A stretch of DNA of 64,000 nucleotides from Pisaster brevispinus. Taxonomy: Eukaryota > Echinodermata > Asteroidea > Forcipulatida > Asteriidae. A program made the position numbers and the translations under genes. The DNA is taken from assembly GCA_023634235.1 (NCBI GenBank), contig JAMKCF010000003.1, forward strand, positions 4,616,958 through 4,680,957, read 5' to 3'. Shown piece by piece: positions 58,501 through 64,000 of the stretch. The notes below the pieces were generated by a model, which ran no database searches, was not told where the DNA came from, and saw only the letters and a program-made list of their open reading frames with translations. Within the stretch, counting starts at the first letter, position 1; each line of letters begins with the position of its first letter.

Positions 58501-61500
58501 TTTCAAATGCTTACTGTCTTTGCCCTCAGAACATACCGACTGTCAAGCTTGGTTTGATGCCGGTAACACTAGCAGTGGAGTTTACCACATCAGTTTAGAA
58601 TCACATACAGACAGGAAAGAGGTCTACTGTGAGATGGAAGATGACAAAGGCTGGTTGGTAAGTCAAATTCAATTTGATTCAACTAGCACCAACTTACACT
58701 GTCCCTGGCCGCTAAGTTTGGCGTAGTGTATACTACAAAACACCCACTAATGTCACTCTAAACTCAGTAAAACCACAGTGATTGATACTTCCCACTAAAC
58801 CAGATTGTTAAAATATAGTTAAACAAGAGCAGATACGGGACCACGGAACTGAAAGGGCTACTTAATTGGTTTGTATAAACCTTTGCGTATACACTCAAAC
58901 CAAACAGCACCCTCCAAATGACTCCCTACTATCAGGTCCTTTCTCAATATCAATGCTTAAATCAATCAAATTCCATTAAAAAGACGTATTACGTATGGGG
59001 CTCCCTCTGTTGGTTTTATTCAAGGTTTTCCAAAGGCACCAAGATGGGTCTGTGGGTCTGAGAACAAAGAAGGCTTTGGTGATGTCATATACCAACTCTT
59101 CATCGAACTGGTTATCTGTTTCCTACATCTCAAAGATTACTGCTGTGTCACTCGAAAAATGCATGATGCCACCACGGACTTATTAATCCAAAGTCAAATT
59201 TATCTGTGCCAAAGGTATTTCAGAGGCGTCTGGATGGATCTGTGAATTTCACTCGGAACTGGAACGAGTACAAGGAAGGCTTTGGGGACCTTCAAGGGGA
59301 GTTCTGGCTCGGTAATGAAGCAGTCCGTCTGCTGACTGGTCTAGATGCCGAGTCTAACTGGACTATCCGTGTGGATCTCACAGATGAAAGCGACATGACA
59401 GGGTCTTTGACGAAATGGCCATTCCGCATAATAACTAACGAGTACTTATTGCAAGTGGGAAGCTCAGGGTTTGGTCCAATCGGTGAGTACAGAAACAGCC
59501 AGTGTTTTAAAGGAAATTACTCCTGCTGTTAGAGGTCATGCGCGGGCAGCATGCTTCCGAGCAACAGTAATTGAGTTTACTTTTGTTGTCCTTGACCCGC
59601 ATGACTTGTTGCTTTTGCCGTGTTTGGTATTTATAATAATAATAATAATGATAAATTCAGAGATTCGGATATTATATCCCGGACACGGGATCACGCTCTG
59701 GGATTGTATTTAGTAAACCTAGCTACCCGTTGAGATTGTGGTTATATGACAAAAAATTAATATTCAACAGTTGTACAGGACCGTTCAGTCTAGCTTCAGG
59801 ATCGTTTTAAACAAACGAAGGCCTGGGCTCGATTTCACAAAGCACTAAAAATCATCTTGAATATAAGTTGTTAGTATTACTATTGTGAATTGTATTGTGA
59901 TATTACACTTTACTTAGCAACTACGATTGATGTTCACTTAAGATAAATTTGAGCTTTTTGTAAAATTGACCCCTGGGTTGGCACTTGTATTGTTAAGATG
60001 CTACGGCAAACTTATACCTGCTGCGGCCAGGTTCAAACCCCAAATGAGCACTATACTATGGTTCGTCTACATGAATTTTATGATGGACTAAAAAGTGAGC
60101 GTAGCATTTTGTTTCAATTGTCCCCATTAATTTGTTTTTTTGATAACAAAATTTGATGGGCAAATGGTGCCCGAGGTGAAGCCGAGGGTGCCATTTGCCC
60201 CAAGGGTGTACAGAATCCACGGACCCAATCACATAGCAAATGCAGCGATTGTTGTGTTATTATCACGATATATTATACAGGCTAGGTAAACACAAACATT
60301 ATAAAGAAAATAACCATAGTTCTTTAATAATTTATTGATGAACAATGCAATTCGTTGCAATTTAAACATTTTACCTGGAACCAGCATTATAGTATACAAC
60401 CTCAGACCCGGGGCTATGATGGTAATACTTGTATACAAGGCGGCGGAAACGACTAATCATGGGCACGAGCAAGGTAGTGTACCCTATGGGGTACATCCCT
60501 CATATTCCCCTGAGCCACATGTACAGGTGTCTTTCTAGCTCAACACGTGATTGGTTATCGACCAAAAAAACACCACACTATTTATTACCGTGGTACAAGA
60601 AACAAAAGTGACTCGCAAGTATTCACGTAAGTAAGTAGTTTATAATGTGTACTTTTTAGGTCAGGGAACTTGCGGTCATCGCCTTGGAATGGAAGACGGT
60701 AGCATCCCCGACTCTAGTATTACAGCGTCGACTTTTTATAGTCACCCGAGCCGGCCAAGTGATAATTGCATGCCGAGTAATGGACGACTCAACCAGCCTG
60801 GGAGCGGAGATGGTGCCGTTGGTGGCTGGTGTCCGGCATTAAGCGACATTAACAATTCCTGGTTCCAAGTGGATTTGAAGACAATGAAGCAGGTCGAAGG
60901 TGTCATTTTGCAAGGGAGCACGGATCCAATGAGAGTTTTTAAAGACTGGGTGACAAAATACAAAGTGAAGTACAGTGACACTCAGCAAATATGGCATTAC
61001 GTCGGCGGATCATCTCTGCAAACAGCAAAGGTAGTTTTCTGAAAGACCTTCTTATTTTGTTTGTGTGTTTTCTATCGATTAAAATCATGAACGAGTTGAT
61101 AATATACCCTTAATATCCTTGATATCCTTCCTACTCATCAAAATATTTTCCAGGAAATTGACAACTAGGCCTATTTCATACACTGAAGCCGACAGATTTT
61201 GTATGGTTGAACAACTTAGCACAGAATTAATCGTGTACATGTACTTCGTAGATGCATTTACCACATGATATTATATTGCAGGCTGTAAGAGTACATGTAT
61301 CATTCACAACAATGATGATCGTATTGAATGGTCAGACCACCTCAATAGCTACTTAAACGAGAAAAAATGTAATATTTGCTATGAAGTTTAAGTTGTTTTA
61401 TTGACTTATCTTACAGGTGTTTCCAGGAAATGTTGACGATGTGGAAGCAGTTACAAGCATATTTAAGAGGCCCATACGAGCACGCTTTGTTCGAATTTTA

Positions 61501-62975
61501 CCAACTGATTACAAGGAGTGGCCATCGATGCGCATAGAACTCATTGGTTGTAAAGGTAGGCCTGCGTGTGTATGCTCAATGTATAATAATTGGAAAATCT
61601 GACCCTTCACTAAACTTGTTGTCAGACTACATATTGCGATTTTACTTATGCGGTGTATAACAGTAACTAGTTATTATTTATTGCATTTTACAATACCATA
61701 TCATTGCGTTTTACACTATGATAGTGCCCTGGTCAATGGGGCAACAATATCAAAATCTTTCTGAGCTCCCTGATGGGAAGTATAATACAGCCCTGGGCTG
61801 CCGTGATGTTCCGAAGGCTTTTTCAAACACAAAAGCAACCTCTACCCATTTATACCCCCGGTGAATCAATTAAAGTAAAGCACCCTGCTTATAAGGAAAC
61901 AAGTGTCATGACTGGAACTCGAACCCACGCCCCTGACCTAACTGCCAGAATTTGAACTCGATGCACCACTGATGCCGCTTACTACATGTGCTGACCTAAC
62001 TGTGCTGGCCATAATCACAGCAACCAATGCTTCCAAAGGTTCCCACCTCGAGCACGGCGTAACCACGCTGGTAGAACCAGAGGAGGGGCACAGGGGGTGG
62101 GGGTGCTAGCCCTTTCCAAATCAGAACCTTGCCGCCCCCTCCCCGCTAAAAATGTTCGGTTACGCCACTGATTAAACACCTAACTGTGCACGTCTAGGGG
62201 GTTGGGTTCGACCGTTGTTCCCCAGGTGTAGGGCTTCAGTCCATAACAAGTTATTCCCAGAAGTCAATAAGCTTTTTTCACACGATCCTTTTTATGATTA
62301 CTAGATTTTTCTTTTTAAGGTCAAACAGGACTACCTGATTCGGTTTTACCCGGATTCACGTGAATTTAGGTGGGTTTTTTTCAATTTGATTAACCGGATT
62401 CAAGCCCATTTTCTAAGATGTCAGACTGAATAAAACGGTCGGCATATATACATTAAAAAAAACCCCAATGTTTTCAATTGTTCTTCCCTCGTGCACGGCT
62501 TGAGCGCAGTGGCGTAACCAGAGGAGGGGCAGGGGGCAGTAGCCCTCCCGAGTCAGACCACTTGCTACCCACTCTTATTACCCCCAAAGAAATTTTCCGG
62601 TTAAACCACTTCTTCAGCACCTAATTCTGTATGCAGGATAGCACCAAATAATTTATAGAATCGAATTTCGTTTTTTAATTCAAAGGTGACATTCTTGACT
62701 TGGTCAACAACCGGCCATTCTCAACCTACGACCGTGACAATGATGGTGATGCAGCTGCTAACTGTGCTGGTCTACTGGAGGGAGGTTGGTGGTTTGACCG
62801 TTGTTCAGGTGTCCCTTACGATGGTTACCACGGCAGGATTGTGGAAAGTAACCTGAATGGCGATTATTCGTATTTCGTCGATTATTCGGGTCAGGAGTAT
62901 CGAGGTATTCGTTGGAGTACTTGGGAAGGAAAACAGATTGTGAAGAGTGAAATGAAGATGCGTCGTGTCGGTTAA
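55540..62975 (+). CDS. Secreted fibrinogen-related protein with nested F5/8C domain (paralogue 2, 7 exons)
   Basis: Proposed exons are 55540-55585, 57988-58233, 58530-58657, 59215-59482, 60660-61030, 61417-61555 and 62686-62975, again 1,488 nt and 495 residues with GT-AG introns in the same phases as paralogue 1. Layout is the same: signal peptide, four-cysteine module (Cys19, 43, 45, 85), FReD first half, F5/8C, FReD second half. Exons 1-3 differ widely from paralogue 1 in sequence and length but compensate exactly, so Cys102 of the FReD falls at the same residue number. Exons 4-7 differ at only 12 residues, nine of them in exon 5. A decayed second copy of exon 1 and a relic of exon 4 lie within its introns. 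It is expected to be secreted; its ligand is unknown. Confidence 0.85.
56836..56879 (+). pseudogene. Decayed duplicate of exon 1 in intron 1
   Basis: ATGGTATGTTTGCACTCCGT continues into the same TCGTGTTCTTGTT core as exon 1 and reaches a GTAAGG donor, but two bases are missing at the exon end, so it would splice in the wrong phase. Similarity extends both upstream (CTGCCTGTATGACT and TAAGTTACCATT) and into the following intron (TAGATTCGTGTTGAAATGTGG versus TAGAGCCGTGTTGCAATGTGG). This is therefore a duplication of the promoter, exon 1 and donor region. It could still act as an alternative transcription start, but not as an in-frame signal exon. Confidence 0.65.
57078..57265. mobile_element. 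MITE with 21-bp inverted ends in intron 1
   Basis: A 188-bp element. The left end CACTCTGAAAATTCTGGGTC and the right end, read in reverse, CACTCTATATATTCTGGGTC match except for a few bases inside. It is preceded by TA and followed by CA, which would fit a mutated TA target duplication. The interior repeats the TGACC motif several times (GCTGACCTGG, TTTTGACCCATC, ACTGACCCTG). No coding capacity. Confidence 0.6.
57988..58233 (+). CDS. Paralogue 2 exon 2: N-terminal four-cysteine module
   Basis: Starts at CAAAGACGTGT after AATCACAG and encodes AKTCYFEQEPDHEGKLRW onward, with the conserved MPGTHKERCSC motif and Cys19, 43, 45 and 85. It ends ESMTTTIQTI before GTAAGT, about 11 residues longer than the corresponding end in paralogue 1, where a GTGAGT donor lies nearer to the final cysteine. 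It is clearly homologous to paralogue 1 in this exon but with many replacements. Confidence 0.8.
58530..58657 (+). CDS. Paralogue 2 exon 3: start of fibrinogen domain
   Basis: Encodes EHTDCQAWFDAGNTSSGVY, then KEVYCEMEDDKGWL, the FReD opening with Cys102 and Cys131. It adds a possible glycosylation site (NTS) absent from paralogue 1. The acceptor is GCCCTCAG and the donor GTAAGT in phase 0. The upstream intron contains T, G and C homopolymer runs at about 58,340-58,365 and 58,469-58,478. Confidence 0.82.
59025..59086 (+). pseudogene. Relic copy of exon 4 in intron 3
   Basis: Follows a TATTCAAG acceptor-like end and reads VFQRHQDGSV, then a short gap, then AAGGCTTTGGTGATG, matching the beginning of exon 4 (VFQRRLDGSV and AAGGCTTTGGGGATC) with roughly 16 bases deleted in the middle. 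It lies 190 bp before the true exon 4. Paralogue 1 lacks it. Its loss of frame relative to exon 4 makes use in the mature message unlikely. Confidence 0.6.
59215..59482 (+). CDS. Paralogue 2 exon 4: fibrinogen domain, first half
   Basis: Encodes residues 141-230, the same as paralogue 1 except Asn200 to Asp, Lys202 to Thr and Glu225 to Gly, plus three silent changes. It carries the full set of FReD mid-domain landmarks, including GEFWLGN. The donor is GTGAGT, phase 1. Confidence 0.85.
60158..60200. repeat. Palindromic repeat in intron 4
   Basis: GGGCAAATGG and CCATTTGCCC enclose GTGAAGCCGAGG-like sequence, giving a hairpin of about 43 bp with a perfect 10-bp outer stem. The corresponding place in paralogue 1 retains only the left arm. 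Such elements are common in invertebrate introns; no function is implied. Confidence 0.6.
60660..61030 (+). CDS. Paralogue 2 exon 5: F5/8 type C domain, main part
   Basis: Encodes residues 230-353 of the discoidin domain, with all landmark motifs kept (LGMEDGS, GRLN, GGWCP, SWFQVDL, VTKYKVKYSD). Against paralogue 1 there are 16 base differences in 12 codons. Nine change the residue: Ser246Pro, Glu260Ser, Ile263Ser, Glu264Asp, Ser290Leu, Thr305Met, Met313Leu, Tyr323Phe and Glu325Asp. Only three codons differ silently. Confidence 0.87.
61417..61555 (+). CDS. Paralogue 2 exon 6: end of F5/8 type C domain
   Basis: Same 139 bases as exon 6 of paralogue 1, encoding the VFPGN motif through the final RIELIGC. 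The donor is GTAGGC, phase 1. Confidence 0.87.
61722..61976 (-). mobile_element. tRNA-derived SINE-like element in intron 6 (paralogue 2)
   Basis: Counterpart of the element at 50,733-50,990, with the same A-box-like and B-box-like motifs on the minus strand and the same insertion site. A base change in the A-box region (GATGCACCAC instead of GATGCGCCAC on the + strand) distinguishes it. Confidence 0.5.
62052..62170. mobile_element. MITE-like element in intron 6, first copy (paralogue 2)
   Basis: Same element as at 51,064-51,182, with inverted GGCGTAACC and GGTTACGCCACTG ends. It was inserted before the gene duplication because both paralogues carry it at the same place. Confidence 0.45.
62507..62609. 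mobile_element. MITE-like element in intron 6, second copy (paralogue 2)
   Basis: Same element as at 51,520-51,623, starting CAGTGGCGTAACCAGAGG. Its right end reads TTTTCCGGTTAAACCACTT, slightly closer to the intact inverted end than the paralogue 1 copy. Confidence 0.45.
62686..62975 (+). CDS. Paralogue 2 exon 7: fibrinogen domain, second half and stop
   Basis: Encodes residues 400-495, identical in amino acids to paralogue 1 despite three silent base changes near 62,740-62,770. It contains the DRDND calcium loop, Cys426, Cys439 and the unusual 14-residue insert before NLNGDY. The stop is TAA at 62973-62975. Confidence 0.87.
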
Positions 62976-64000
62976 CACTCTCGTGAGCTTTCTTAGACAT
63001 ATTTGAATTTAGTAGGCTAATTAAAGTGTTTATGAACATATTAATACTAAAAGCGGCTTCGTAACTAACTTTTTAATGAATTAACAAATCTCCTTAAACT
63101 GATTTTCTTCATGTATTTGAGTTCATATGCACTCATTCATATATTTATTGTATTTCATGTATTTCATGTATTCCTTGTTGTTCACTTTTGCACAGTATAT
63201 CAATTTATATTCTTTCTGCACTCACATGGTATAGGCCTACTACGAACTTTACTTCTCTACTCTGAAGTGCAGTGTACAAGTTGATTTGCCTACAAGATGA
63301 ACACATTGGTAATTTTCTGATTTGGCTTATGTACACAATTGCTCTTATAATAAAAAAAAATATAACAAAAAATAAAATAAAAATAAATATCGCACTTTAC
63401 AATTGTTTTTTTTAAGAAAAGAGAAATTGTATATTGTAGGCCAATAGTGGAATACCCCAAAATTCATTTTGGGAAAAACTTTGAAGAAATTGAAGATGTC
63501 AACACGATCGAGTTTTTCAATTAGTTACAAAGAGGGCACCAGTTTAACGTTTTCCATTTACCTTACAAGTTACGGTGGCTTCGTTAATGTATGAAATATC
63601 GGCACCTGATAGCAATGCAAAAGCTTTAAAATTTAGTTATTAGCAATGTCATTCTAGGTTGTTGTTTTTAAATCATCCTATGCTCATTAATCCTGCTAAT
63701 TAGTAAAATTAATTGTTCGTAAAAAATTGCGTACATTACAGATAACACCTTTAGACTTCAAGTAGTATAATCTGATCTTCTATTAGTTTTCACTTGGAAC
63801 ACAGCCATGACTGTCTGAAGTAATATGGGTTGATGATGGGAGGCACGCTATAGTGTTACTGTCTTGTAATTTTGCAGGAGTGGTTCCCCCGGAATGCCTG
63901 CGCAGCTTTTACTAGCCTGAATGCGCCTCATCAGCTCCAAACGCCAAGGTCTAATTTCGTAAAGGTATCGTGCACGTAAAAATTACTTATCACCGAGTTA
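62976..64000 (+). other. 3' flank of paralogue 2, to window end
   Basis: Near-identical to 51,990-53,020. An ATTAAA lies about 45 bp after the stop, and AATAAA-type motifs occur near 63,370-63,390. No further exon is visible. The similarity is still high at base 64,000, so the end of the duplicated segment lies outside the window. Confidence 0.7.

Overview
The window looks like nuclear DNA of an animal, probably a marine invertebrate deuterostome. Supporting signs are multi-exon genes with canonical GT-AG introns, AT-rich introns and spacers with frequent TAGGCCTA and ACATGTACATGT motifs, short non-autonomous transposons, a tRNA-derived SINE, and secreted lectin-type genes built from fibrinogen and discoidin domains. 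An echinoderm would fit best, but this is an inference from style; no diagnostic gene fixes the taxon.

Region 1 (1-40,862) is one very large satellite. Its unit is 15 bp (CCCATGAAGGGCTGT, about 60% GC, no CpG in the consensus), roughly 38 kb and about 2,500 units in this window. It continues past the left edge. Variant units are arranged in higher-order repeats of about 0.5-2.4 kb, and two variant families meet near 17.5 kb. Two 1,390-bp copies of one non-autonomous DNA transposon interrupt it (14,240-15,629 and 34,134-35,523). They lie in opposite orientation, have 53-bp terminal inverted repeats, and are flanked by TAA or TTA target duplications, which fits PIF/Harbinger. Five of the six reading frames of the 15-mer lack stops, so the long open frames here are almost certainly artefacts. 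The right edge decays gradually into unique DNA (40,863-41,470).

Region 2 (41,471-45,041) is gene-poor spacer holding a probable 793-bp solo LTR (43,308-44,100).

Region 3 (45,042-64,000) holds two tandem paralogous genes on the + strand, each with seven coding exons and each predicted at 495 residues. Each encodes a signal peptide, an unrecognised N-terminal module with four cysteines, the first half of a fibrinogen C-terminal domain (FReD), a complete F5/8 type C (discoidin) domain, and then the second half of the FReD. The discoidin domain is thus nested inside the fibrinogen domain, on two exons flanked by phase-1 introns. Exons 4-7, their introns and the 3' flank are nearly identical between the two genes, while exons 1-3 and their introns have diverged strongly. 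Within the near-identical part, exon 5 (discoidin) is more divergent than the neighbouring intron and is rich in amino-acid replacements. Relic copies of exon 1 and exon 4 show repeated local duplication. The products are probably secreted carbohydrate- or surface-binding lectins, possibly immune or adhesive; that role is inferred from the domains only.
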